This document shows, piece after piece, positions 1-6,160 of a stretch of 6,160 bases of DNA (position 1 is the stretch's first letter; every line of letters starts with the position of its first letter). The notes below the pieces were generated by a model. That model ran no database searches and was not told the origin of the DNA. It was given only the letters and a program-made list of their open reading frames with translations. Origin of the DNA: Proteiniphilum sp. GTDB lineage: Bacteria > Bacteroidota > Bacteroidia > Bacteroidales > Dysgonomonadaceae. The stretch covers positions 1-6,160 of the forward strand of contig JAENWZ010000139.1 of NCBI GenBank assembly GCA_016649795.1, given 5' to 3'. The translations under genes and the position numbers were made by a program.

Positions 1-270
1 CGGGAAGGACCTTATGCCGATCTGCCGGAGAAATTATATCATAAAATTGGGGATGACAACGAAACATTGATAATCTACGGATTGAATCACGGAGATACCG
101 ATGAGATCGGGGCGGGCATGAATTATGAAAGCAGCACCACCTGGTTTGACCCGAATGATCTGACACCTGACCTGATCAATGCACTTTATCAGAAAAATCC
201 TGATCAGAATCAGTTCTGGCCTATATGGCAAACATTCATCGACAGCAGTAACGGACAATTAACGAATTAA
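1..270 (+). CDS. C-terminal fragment, probable SusD/RagB-like nutrient-binding lipoprotein (5' end outside window)
   Basis: The reading frame is open from base 1 and ends at TAA 268-270, giving 89 residues that end in FWPIWQTFIDSSNGQLTN. A TTG at 67 is in frame, but the frame continues upstream of it, so this is the tail of a longer gene and not a small gene. The assignment to SusD/RagB is an inference. The next gene starts 4 bases later and is of the FN3/DUF4957/DUF5123 type that commonly follows a SusC/SusD pair in pectin loci. The tail does not end in an aromatic residue as a TonB-dependent beta-barrel (SusC) normally would, which argues against SusC. SusD proteins are surface lipoproteins that lid the SusC transporter and capture oligosaccharides. 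The diagnostic N-terminal part (lipobox, TPR helices) is not visible, and the tail lacks the NPGW/NPGY-like ending common in SusD proteins, so another surface lipoprotein is possible. Confidence 0.55.
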   Translation, partial: REGPYADLPEKLYHKIGDDNETLIIYGLNHGDTDEIGAGMNYESSTTWFDPNDLTPDLINALYQKNPDQNQFWPIWQTFIDSSNGQLTN

Positions 271-274
271 TCCT

Positions 275-1834
275 ATGGAACAAAAACGAAACATATATAT
301 CGCCCTTTTCGTCTTCTTAGCCACAGCCCTATTCAACTTCAGCTGTACAGACGATCGGGCAGACGAGCTGACCTCGATCGATTATGAGAGACTTTTCTCT
401 CCTATCGGTATCGAAGCATTTGTGATTAACAGGACCGACGCACGACTAAGCTGGAAACTCAATAAGGATGTAGAATCCTACTCTCTGGAGGTTTTCGCCG
501 ATGACAGCCTGACATTTGCAGGAACACCCGTCAGACAGATCGATGGTATTACCGGCAATCAACTGCCTTTTTACATCCGCGATCTTGACGGGGAAACAGA
601 GTACTCCATACGGATCAAATCGGTTACCGCGGGTGACACCGACTCCAAATGGAGTGGGGTCTATTTTAAGACAGGAACAGAGAATATATACCTTCCCTTC
701 GAGGATGGTGATCTCAAAGCAACAGCGGTTACTTTACGATGGATACCGGGCAGAACACTCACGAGTATCACCCTAGAGCCGGGCGGCATCATACACACGG
801 TATCAGCCAATGAGATCGCGGCAGGAAGCGCCGCCATAGAAGGACTCATAGGAGAAACCACCTACACGGCAACACTGCGCAATGGATCGAAAGTAAGAGG
901 CATACTGGAGTTCATGACCCTCGTGGATCTCGGCAATGCCATCACGGTATATCCCGAGGATGACTTTATCTCTATGCTGGCCGCAGCCAGCGACGGAGAT
1001 GCGTTTGCCCTCTTCCCCGGAACCTACGGCACAGCGGTTAATTTTGTTGTGAACAAGTCCATTGAGATCAAAGGTGTATATCCCTACGACAGACCGATCC
1101 TCAGCGGTAATATTTCACTGGAAGATGGAGCAGGACTGTTACTCAAAGATGTGGTACTCGACGGAACAGGTACCGACGGCAGTCAGACCATCGTTTTCAA
1201 TACTGCAGAGGTGACCTATGGTGCATTGACGGTTGAGGGTTGCGAAATCAGAAACTACGTGAAGGGTATGTATTACCTCAATGTGGCCTCTCTGGTAGAA
1301 TCGATCACATTCAACAATAACCTCATCTACAACATTGAGTGTGATGGAGGTGACTTTATGGATTCAAGGAAGGGTGCCTTCAACAGCCTCAATTTCACCA
1401 ACAACACAGTTTATAACAGTGTTGCCGGAAGAGATTTCATCCGTTACGATGATGCCTCATCCGCCTTCCCCGGAATGACATCCGTCATCAATGTAGATCA
1501 CAACACCCTTTACGGTGTATGTAACTCTTCATCCAAGCGTCTGTTGTATGTCCGATTTAAGGAGAACAAGATCACGTTCTCGAATACAATCGTAGCAGAA
1601 ACCGCGGGTATGTTCTCGAATCAGGCCAATACCGATCCTTCACCCACGTTCGGAGGAAATAACTTCTTCAACGCGCCAAATCTCTTCTCTGCTTCAGGCA
1701 GCTCCTCAAAGATCTTTGATGACGCTGCCATGAGCGAAGATCCCGGATTCGTTGATGCGGCCAATGGTGATTTCACGGTTACGAATGAATTATTGAAAGC
1801 CAAAGAGACGGGCGATCCCCGTTGGGTGAAATAA
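275..1834 (+). CDS. FN3 / DUF4957 / DUF5123 surface lipoprotein, probable pectin-binding protein
   Basis: This is a 519-residue lipoprotein. The N-terminus has basic residues, a hydrophobic core (about residues 7-22) and a lipobox ending NFSC with Cys24 as the lipidated residue. The next residues, TDDRADE, are acidic, resembling the Bacteroidota lipoprotein export signal that sends lipoproteins to the cell surface. Residues about 43-134 look like a fibronectin-III domain (DARLSW; TEYSIRIKSV). Residues about 137-217 look like a second, more divergent one (TAVTLRW; TTYTATLRNG). From about 222 the protein has the Asn/Gly/Ile-rich repeating strands of a right-handed beta-helix (ITVYP, FPGTY, IEIKGV, LLLKDVVLDG), matching DUF4957, followed by DUF5123 to the C-terminus (SEDPGFVDAANGDF, ending GDPRWVK). 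The ATG is 4 bases after the upstream stop, so translation is probably coupled. No Shine-Dalgarno is seen, as is usual in this phylum. Family members sit beside SusC/SusD in pectin loci, and a glycan-binding role is inferred. I see no catalytic residues I can defend, although the beta-helix fold is shared with pectic lyases and hydrolases. Confidence 0.85.
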   Translation: MEQKRNIYIALFVFLATALFNFSCTDDRADELTSIDYERLFSPIGIEAFVINRTDARLSWKLNKDVESYSLEVFADDSLTFAGTPVRQIDGITGNQLPFYIRDLDGETEYSIRIKSVTAGDTDSKWSGVYFKTGTENIYLPFEDGDLKATAVTLRWIPGRTLTSITLEPGGIIHTVSANEIAAGSAAIEGLIGETTYTATLRNGSKVRGILEFMTLVDLGNAITVYPEDDFISMLAAASDGDAFALFPGTYGTAVNFVVNKSIEIKGVYPYDRPILSGNISLEDGAGLLLKDVVLDGTGTDGSQTIVFNTAEVTYGALTVEGCEIRNYVKGMYYLNVASLVESITFNNNLIYNIECDGGDFMDSRKGAFNSLNFTNNTVYNSVAGRDFIRYDDASSAFPGMTSVINVDHNTLYGVCNSSSKRLLYVRFKENKITFSNTIVAETAGMFSNQANTDPSPTFGGNNFFNAPNLFSASGSSSKIFDDAAMSEDPGFVDAANGDFTVTNELLKAKETGDPRWVK

Positions 1835-1846
1835 CCAAACCTCTCT

Positions 1847-1895
1847 TAATCTGTTTAAGTCAATCCTTTTACAGGGGAGTGGCTTAAACAGATTA
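1847..1895 (+). terminator. long stem-loop between lipoprotein and GH28 genes (possible terminator, attenuator or mRNA-processing hairpin)
   Basis: Two perfectly complementary 13-base arms, TAATCTGTTTAAG (1847-1859) and CTTAAACAGATTA (1883-1895), begin 12 bases after the stop codon of the preceding gene. As RNA the stem extends inward through a U-G wobble (1860/1882) and C-G and A-U pairs (1861/1881, 1862/1880). After one A-G mismatch there is a small inner stem (UCC 1864-1866 with GGA 1876-1878). The arms are AT-rich, and the run after the right arm (TGTTTATT, 1896-1903) is only modestly T-rich, so this is not a textbook intrinsic terminator. It may end or reduce transcription from the SusC/D side, or protect the 3' end of the upstream message. 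That the structure can form is read directly; its function is inferred. Confidence 0.5.
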
Positions 1896-1927
1896 TGTTT
1901 ATTGACATGAAAAATTATTTAGATTGA

Positions 1928-3616
1928 ATGAAAAAAATATCGCAATTAATCCTGTTCGCCTTTGTTCTCGTGTCGTGTAGTAATAAAACGACAGATAATT
2001 CATCTTACAAATACGATTATTTGTACGAGGATCTCCCCTTCGGGATGCCAAAAATTGCTATTCCTTCCTTTCCGGACAATAGTGTCAATCTTTTGGATTT
2101 CGGCGGCAGACCTGATGGGATCACGCTCAATACAGCTGCATTTGCAGATGCAATACAGGATCTATCAGAACAAGGGGGAGGAAGGTTGATTGTACCCAAG
2201 GGTGTTTGGTTTACCGGCCCCATAGAGTTCAGGTCCAACATCAATATGCACCTTGAAAAAGGGGCTTTGATACTTTTCTCCCCCGATTTCGATCTCTACC
2301 CGTTGGTAGAGACCGTCTTTGAAGGACTGGATACCCGTCGCTGCCAATCGCCCATTTCCGGTCGTAACCTGGAGAATATAGCGATCACAGGTGAGGGTTC
2401 CATTAACGGATCGGGTGAAGCGTGGCGACCGCTGAAGAAAGAGAAAGTAACAGAAAGCCAATGGAAGCAGGTGGTCGCCTCGGGTGGAGTCGTACGTGGC
2501 GACAACTACTGGTTTCCGTCGGAAGCATCGATGAAAGGAGATGAGATAAGCGACATGAATGTACCCCGTCAGGATATGACAGAGGATGAATGGATGGCGA
2601 TCAGGGATTTTCTGCGTCCTGTGATGGTCAGTTTTATTGAATGCAAGAATCTCTATCTACAGGGTGTACTCTTCGAGAATTCACCGGCATGGAATATCCA
2701 TCCGCTGATGTGTGAGAATGTGATTGTTGACGGGATCATGGTGCGCAATCCCAGTTATTCGCAAAACGGTGATGGTATCGATCTGGAGTCGTGCGTCAAC
2801 TCCATCATTGTGAACTCCGTGTTTGATGTGGGCGATGATGCCATCTGCGTCAAGTCGGGGAAGGATGGAGACGGAAGACGTCGCGACCGACCGACGGAGA
2901 ACCTGATAGTAGATAACTGCAAGGTGTTTCACGGCCACGGAGGATTTATCGTGGGGAGTGAGATGTCGGGTGGCGTGCGCAATATCTCGGTGAAAAACTG
3001 CCAGTTCCTCGGAACGGATGTAGGTTTACGATTCAAAAGCACGAGGGGTCGCGGAGGGGTGGTTGAAAATATTTACATCTCCGACATTTATATGTTCAAT
3101 ATAACCACCGACTCATTCCTGTTTGATCTCTATTACGGAGGCAAATCGGCTTCGGAATCACTGGCCGACGGTGACACCACACCGACGGATGAACCCCTGT
3201 TTAAGGTAACGGAAGAGACACCGCTGTTCAAAAACATCTACGTGAAGGATCTGGTGTCTAGAAACGCCCGCAGAGCCATGTTCTTCAACGGTCTTCCCGA
3301 GATGAACATCGAAAATATCAATCTCGAAAATGCTTTTATCACCGCTCGCTTCGGCGCCGAACTTTCAGAATCGACAGATATCCGTTTCAAAAACGTGACG
3401 GTTATAGCTCAGGAAGGGCCTGCCTTTCAATTCAACAACGTGAAGAATTTCATAAGCGAAGGACTCGGTTTTGATAAGCGATCGTCGGGCAAAATGATTG
3501 AAATTAATGGCGAGAAAACATCCGCTATGGCGTTCACCTGTCTCTCTGAAAACATTGTTGAGATTGCCCCCAATGTAGATAAGAAACAGGTAATATTCAA
3601 TGAAACAAACGACTGA
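1928..3616 (+). CDS. GH28 polygalacturonase (probably exo-acting), lipoprotein
   Basis: This 562-residue glycoside hydrolase family 28 enzyme hydrolyses alpha-1,4-galacturonosyl links in homogalacturonan or related pectic chains. A signal peptide with lipobox LVSC (Cys17) makes it a lipoprotein; the next residues (SNKTTDNSS) lack an acidic run, so a periplasm-facing location is more likely than the surface. The body begins with NLLDFGGRPDG (about 54-64), typical of the N-terminal strand of these beta-helix enzymes. All four GH28 signatures are present: NGD (280-282), GDD (302-304), GHG (336-338) and RFK (368-370, in place of the usual RIK). D282, D303 and D304 are the expected catalytic acids and H337 the conserved histidine. 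SPAWNIHPL (252-260) and the roughly 60-residue segment at 168-230 before the core repeats resemble bacterial exo-polygalacturonases. ATG 1928 is chosen because it starts the signal peptide directly. Exo versus endo action and exact substrate (homogalacturonan or rhamnogalacturonan) are not proven by the sequence. Confidence 0.93.
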   Translation: MKKISQLILFAFVLVSCSNKTTDNSSYKYDYLYEDLPFGMPKIAIPSFPDNSVNLLDFGGRPDGITLNTAAFADAIQDLSEQGGGRLIVPKGVWFTGPIEFRSNINMHLEKGALILFSPDFDLYPLVETVFEGLDTRRCQSPISGRNLENIAITGEGSINGSGEAWRPLKKEKVTESQWKQVVASGGVVRGDNYWFPSEASMKGDEISDMNVPRQDMTEDEWMAIRDFLRPVMVSFIECKNLYLQGVLFENSPAWNIHPLMCENVIVDGIMVRNPSYSQNGDGIDLESCVNSIIVNSVFDVGDDAICVKSGKDGDGRRRDRPTENLIVDNCKVFHGHGGFIVGSEMSGGVRNISVKNCQFLGTDVGLRFKSTRGRGGVVENIYISDIYMFNITTDSFLFDLYYGGKSASESLADGDTTPTDEPLFKVTEETPLFKNIYVKDLVSRNARRAMFFNGLPEMNIENINLENAFITARFGAELSESTDIRFKNVTVIAQEGPAFQFNNVKNFISEGLGFDKRSSGKMIEINGEKTSAMAFTCLSENIVEIAPNVDKKQVIFNETND

Positions 3617-3657
3617 ATAGCTGTGTTTAACCTATGAATGGTTCGTTCATATTCAGT
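3612..3657 (+). other. weak stem-loop spanning the GH28 stop codon
   Basis: An 8-base perfect inverted repeat, ACTGAATA (3612-3619) and TATTCAGT (3650-3657), contains the TGA stop of the GH28 gene at 3614-3616. Nested inside is a small hairpin, TATGAAT (3633-3639) with GTTCATA (3645-3651), which shares two bases with the outer arm. What follows is A-rich (TCAAAAAAAC), not T-rich, so it is not an intrinsic terminator on the + strand. It may stabilise the 3' end of the message or mean nothing; AT-rich intergenic DNA yields such repeats by chance. Confidence 0.3.
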
Positions 3658-3711
3658 AAATCAAAAAAACAGACTAATGCGTTGATCTGTTCACTTAAAT
3701 AAATATTGGAA

Positions 3712-4893
3712 ATGAAAAAAGGATTTATACTGTTATTGATAATCATACCCTTTCTCACGCACTGCACCAAAAAAACGGCATCGGGGCGGGAGCCCAACTA
3801 TGTGAGGATGGCCGATTCAGAAATGAAGAGAAATCCCGAGAGCTGGATGGTCGATTTTCAGGATAAGATCAAGTGGAACTACACGCACGGACTGGAGATG
3901 CAGGCTTTCATTCAGGTGGCAGACAAAACAGGCGATGAAAAATACTTTACTTATGCCGAAAACTATGCCGACACAATGGTCAACGAGGATGGAACCATTC
4001 AGACCTATCGACTGGAAAGGTATAACATTGATCATATCAATCCCGGGAAGATGCTGTTTCCCATTTACAAAAAAACAAAGGACCCCAGGTACCTGAAGGC
4101 GTTACAGCTTCTCAGAAGCCAGATGGAGACCCATCCACGCATTTCCAACGGCGGCTTCTGGCACAAGAATATTTATCCGCATCAGGTGTGGCTCGATGGC
4201 CTCTATATGGCTTGTCCTTTCCTGGCTGAATATGGCAAAACCTTCAACGAGCCGGCACTGTTCGACGAAGTGGCGTTGCAGCTCACCACAGCGTATGAGG
4301 ATCTGATTGATGAAGAAACGGGGCTTCTGTATCATGGCTGGGACGAGAGCCGTGAACAGCGGTGGGCCGATCCCGTGACAGGCAGGTCGTCCCACTTCTG
4401 GTCGAGAAGCATCGGATGGTACATGATGGCGCTGGTGGATGTGCTCGATTTCATGCCGGCAGATCACCCAGGGAGAGAGGAGATCATCGCTATCCTGCAC
4501 AAGATCTCCGCAGCTGTGGAGAAGTACCGTGATACGGAGACAGGGATGTGGTACCAGGTGACAAACCTGGGTAACAGAGAAGGGAACTACCTTGAATCAT
4601 CGGGCTCCATCATGTTTATCTACAGCTGGGTGAAAGGTGCACAAAACGGGTATCTCCCTGAAACATTTGCCGAAAAAGGAGAAACAGCATACGATCAGTT
4701 TGTGAAGCGGTTTATCAGAGAGAATGGCGACGGCACCATCTCTGTCACCGATGTATGCTCTGTTGCCGGCCTGGGGGGAGAGAAAAATTACCGGGATGGC
4801 AGCTTCGGGTATTACATATCGGAACCGGTGAGAGATGACGACACTAAAGCTGTGGGTCCCTTTATCATGGTAAGTATTTTGTTGGATAAGTAA
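3712..4893 (+). CDS. GH105 unsaturated glucuronyl/galacturonyl hydrolase
   Basis: This 393-residue enzyme belongs to glycoside hydrolase family 105 (YteR/YesR-like, also called the GH88/105 superfamily), with an (alpha/alpha)6 barrel. It removes the 4-deoxy-4,5-unsaturated uronic acid left at the non-reducing end of pectic oligosaccharides by lyases, using water addition to the double bond. Key segments are YPHQVWLDGLYMACPF (155-170), where D162 matches the catalytic aspartate of the family (Asp143 in YteR), then YHGWDES (207-213), HFWSRSIGWYMMAL (228-241) and GNYLESSGSIMF (291-302). The length is normal for the family plus a signal peptide. ATG 3712 is preferred over the in-frame TTG at 3706 because it begins MKKGF and a clean hydrophobic segment (5-16). 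Cys18 in FLTHC may be a lipidation site, but His just before the cysteine is unusual. There is no Shine-Dalgarno. Homogalacturonan- versus rhamnogalacturonan-derived substrate cannot be told from sequence; the PL1 and GH28 neighbours favour homogalacturonan products. Confidence 0.93.
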   Translation: MKKGFILLLIIIPFLTHCTKKTASGREPNYVRMADSEMKRNPESWMVDFQDKIKWNYTHGLEMQAFIQVADKTGDEKYFTYAENYADTMVNEDGTIQTYRLERYNIDHINPGKMLFPIYKKTKDPRYLKALQLLRSQMETHPRISNGGFWHKNIYPHQVWLDGLYMACPFLAEYGKTFNEPALFDEVALQLTTAYEDLIDEETGLLYHGWDESREQRWADPVTGRSSHFWSRSIGWYMMALVDVLDFMPADHPGREEIIAILHKISAAVEKYRDTETGMWYQVTNLGNREGNYLESSGSIMFIYSWVKGAQNGYLPETFAEKGETAYDQFVKRFIRENGDGTISVTDVCSVAGLGGEKNYRDGSFGYYISEPVRDDDTKAVGPFIMVSILLDK

Positions 4894-4916
4894 AAGAAAA
4901 TTATAACCTTTGCCCT

Positions 4917-6160
4917 ATGAGTATAAAATTAGTATCCATACAGTTAATCCTGTCGTTGCTGTTAATCACAGTAGGAGCTTCCGCACAAACGCCCGCCTTC
5001 CCGGGAGCAGAGGGAGCGGGGAAGTACGTGACCGGCGGCAGAGGAGGGAAAGTACTCTATGTCACCTCTCTGGAAGACTCAGAGGAGGAGGGCACCCTAC
5101 GTTGGGCCATCAGAAAAAAAGGTCCCCGCACCATACTCTTTAAGGTATCGGGACAGATAGATCTCAAAAGTCCGTTAAAGATCAACAATGGTGATCTGAC
5201 AATCGCAGGTCAGTCGGCACCCGGCGACGGGATCTGTATCAGTGACTATGAAACAGTAATCAGTACGAACAACGTGATCATCCGCTTTCTCCGTTTTCGC
5301 CTCGGCGACAAGACGAAACAAGCAGTTGATGCCCTTTCAGGCTTTGGACACGAAAATATCATCATCGACCACTGCAGCATGAGCTGGGGGGTGGATGAAA
5401 ACTCCTCTTTTTACGATAACAGGAACTTCACCATGCAATGGTGTTTCATTACGGAGAGCCTGCGCAATTCGGTCCACACTAAAGGGAAACATGGTTATGG
5501 CGGTATATGGGGAGGTCAAAATGCCTCATTTCATCATAACCTGATTGCGCACAACGACAGCCGTAATCCCCGTTTTTGCGGCAGCCGTTACTCCAACCAA
5601 CCGGAGCTGGAGAAAGTGGATTTCAGGAACAATGTGCTCTACAACTGGGGTGGAAACAGCATTTATGCCGCTGAAGGAGGAAGTTACAATATTATCAACA
5701 ACTACTTTAAACCGGGCCCCGCTTCAGGCAGCAGCGCCAAAAAAAGATTCATTAACCCCGATGCGGATAACGGGCAGAATAATCAGCCCAAGGGAATCTA
5801 CGGCCATTTCTTTCTCTCCGGAAACTATCTGGAGGGAAATCCGGAAGTAACGAAAGAGAACAGGCTGGGGGTTGAAATGGGCAACACATTTAAGACGTTC
5901 GCTCCGGAAGTAACCTTAAACGATATTCTTGCAGAAAATGCATTTCCATCTGCCCCGGTGATAACAGATGCTGCTCAGGAAGCTTACAAAAAAGTGCTGG
6001 CCTATGGCGGATGCTCCCTGGTGAGAGATATTCACGATGAGCGCTACGTGCAGGATGTGAAAGAGGGCTCATACACCTTCGAAGGTTCCGCAGGCAGCAC
6101 AAAAGGACTGATCGACAGCCAGGAAGATGTGGGCGGATGGCCGGAATACAAAACTCACAA
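4917..6160 (+). CDS. PL1-family pectate lyase, C-terminus beyond window
   Basis: The frame from ATG 4917 is open to the end of the window (414 codons plus two bases), with no stop. It encodes a secreted polysaccharide lyase family 1 enzyme that cuts polygalacturonate by calcium-dependent beta-elimination, giving 4,5-unsaturated oligogalacturonides, the type of product acted on by the GH105 enzyme encoded just upstream. The N-terminus is a type I signal peptide (hydrophobic 4-20, likely cleavage after ASA at 23) with no lipobox. The mature protein starts with FPGAEGAGKYVTGGRGGKV (28-46), characteristic of bacterial PL1. The parallel beta-helix core includes IIIDHCSMSWGVDE (148-161), with D151, D160 and E161 as likely calcium ligands, and HGYGGIWGGQ (192-201). 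DSRNPRF (214-220) carries the arginines of the catalytic RxP region, R216 being the best candidate. It lies 23 bases after the GH105 stop, so the two are probably co-transcribed. The closing GGWPEYKTH suggests that a short C-terminal section follows outside the window. Confidence 0.92.
   Translation, partial: MSIKLVSIQLILSLLLITVGASAQTPAFPGAEGAGKYVTGGRGGKVLYVTSLEDSEEEGTLRWAIRKKGPRTILFKVSGQIDLKSPLKINNGDLTIAGQSAPGDGICISDYETVISTNNVIIRFLRFRLGDKTKQAVDALSGFGHENIIIDHCSMSWGVDENSSFYDNRNFTMQWCFITESLRNSVHTKGKHGYGGIWGGQNASFHHNLIAHNDSRNPRFCGSRYSNQPELEKVDFRNNVLYNWGGNSIYAAEGGSYNIINNYFKPGPASGSSAKKRFINPDADNGQNNQPKGIYGHFFLSGNYLEGNPEVTKENRLGVEMGNTFKTFAPEVTLNDILAENAFPSAPVITDAAQEAYKKVLAYGGCSLVRDIHDERYVQDVKEGSYTFEGSAGSTKGLIDSQEDVGGWPEYKTH

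Noticed and set aside
67..270. Small 67-codon gene starting at TTG 67.
   Set aside because: The same frame is open to base 1 without a stop, and its residues read as the tail of a larger protein.
1896..1927. Search for a TAnnTTTG -7 element just upstream of the GH28 start.
   Set aside because: TAGATTGA (1919-1926) lacks one T and the final G falls out of place; it abuts the start codon, leaving no room for a transcription start. No convincing promoter seen.
4102..4500. A 132-codon minus-strand frame inside the GH105 gene.
   Set aside because: It is antisense to a well-conserved enzyme region, including the catalytic aspartate segment, and has no recognisable motif; a shadow of the coding strand.
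4879..4916. Possible Bacteroidota promoter before the PL1 gene: TTG (4882-4884), 20 bases, then AACCTTTG (4905-4912) resembling TAnnTTTG.
   Set aside because: The -7 element lacks the first T, and transcription would begin at or inside the ATG at 4917. The 23-base gap after the GH105 gene fits simple co-transcription better, though a leaderless transcript cannot be excluded.
4910..5143. A 77-codon + strand frame overlapping the start of the PL1 gene.
   Set aside because: It overlaps in another frame the clear PL1 signal peptide and N-terminal motif, and its translation is Arg/His-rich with no recognisable features.
1..6160. CRISPR arrays, tRNA/rRNA genes, insertion sequences, phage or defence genes.
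   Set aside because: No direct-repeat arrays, transposase-like sequences, terminal repeats or structural RNA signatures were seen; nearly all the window is carbohydrate-utilisation coding sequence.

Overview
The window reads as a stretch of a pectin (homogalacturonan/rhamnogalacturonan) utilisation locus from a member of the Bacteroidota, most likely order Bacteroidales. Supporting signs are a probable SusD-type fragment, a lipoprotein of the FN3/DUF4957/DUF5123 type, several lipoprotein signal peptides, no Shine-Dalgarno sequences ahead of the starts, and AT-rich intergenic DNA between moderately GC-balanced genes. Genus cannot be fixed from the sequence.

All genes lie on the + strand. (1) 1-270: the last 89 codons of a gene that begins before the window, probably the SusD-like glycan-capture lipoprotein. 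(2) 275-1834: a 519-residue, probably surface-exposed lipoprotein with two fibronectin-III-like domains followed by a right-handed beta-helix (DUF4957 then DUF5123); it starts 4 bases after the previous stop. (3) 1835-1927: an intergenic gap holding a long perfect-arm stem-loop. (4) 1928-3616: a GH28 polygalacturonase lipoprotein with all four family signatures. (5) 3617-3711: a second AT-rich gap with weak inverted repeats. (6) 3712-4893: a GH105 unsaturated glucuronyl/galacturonyl hydrolase. (7) 4917-6160: a PL1-family pectate lyase with a type I signal peptide, open at the window end, so its C-terminus is missing.

The inferred workflow is that the SusD-like and FN3/DUF5123 lipoproteins bind pectin at the cell surface, the PL1 lyase cuts homogalacturonan by beta-elimination to give 4,5-unsaturated oligosaccharides, GH28 hydrolyses the saturated galacturonides, and GH105 removes the unsaturated terminal sugar. 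The partner SusC transporter and the regulator (often a hybrid two-component system in such loci) would lie outside the window.

This is mostly a recognisable type of locus, not a wholly new system. The least understood elements are the function of the DUF4957/DUF5123 lipoprotein and the structured intergenic RNA between it and the GH28 gene.
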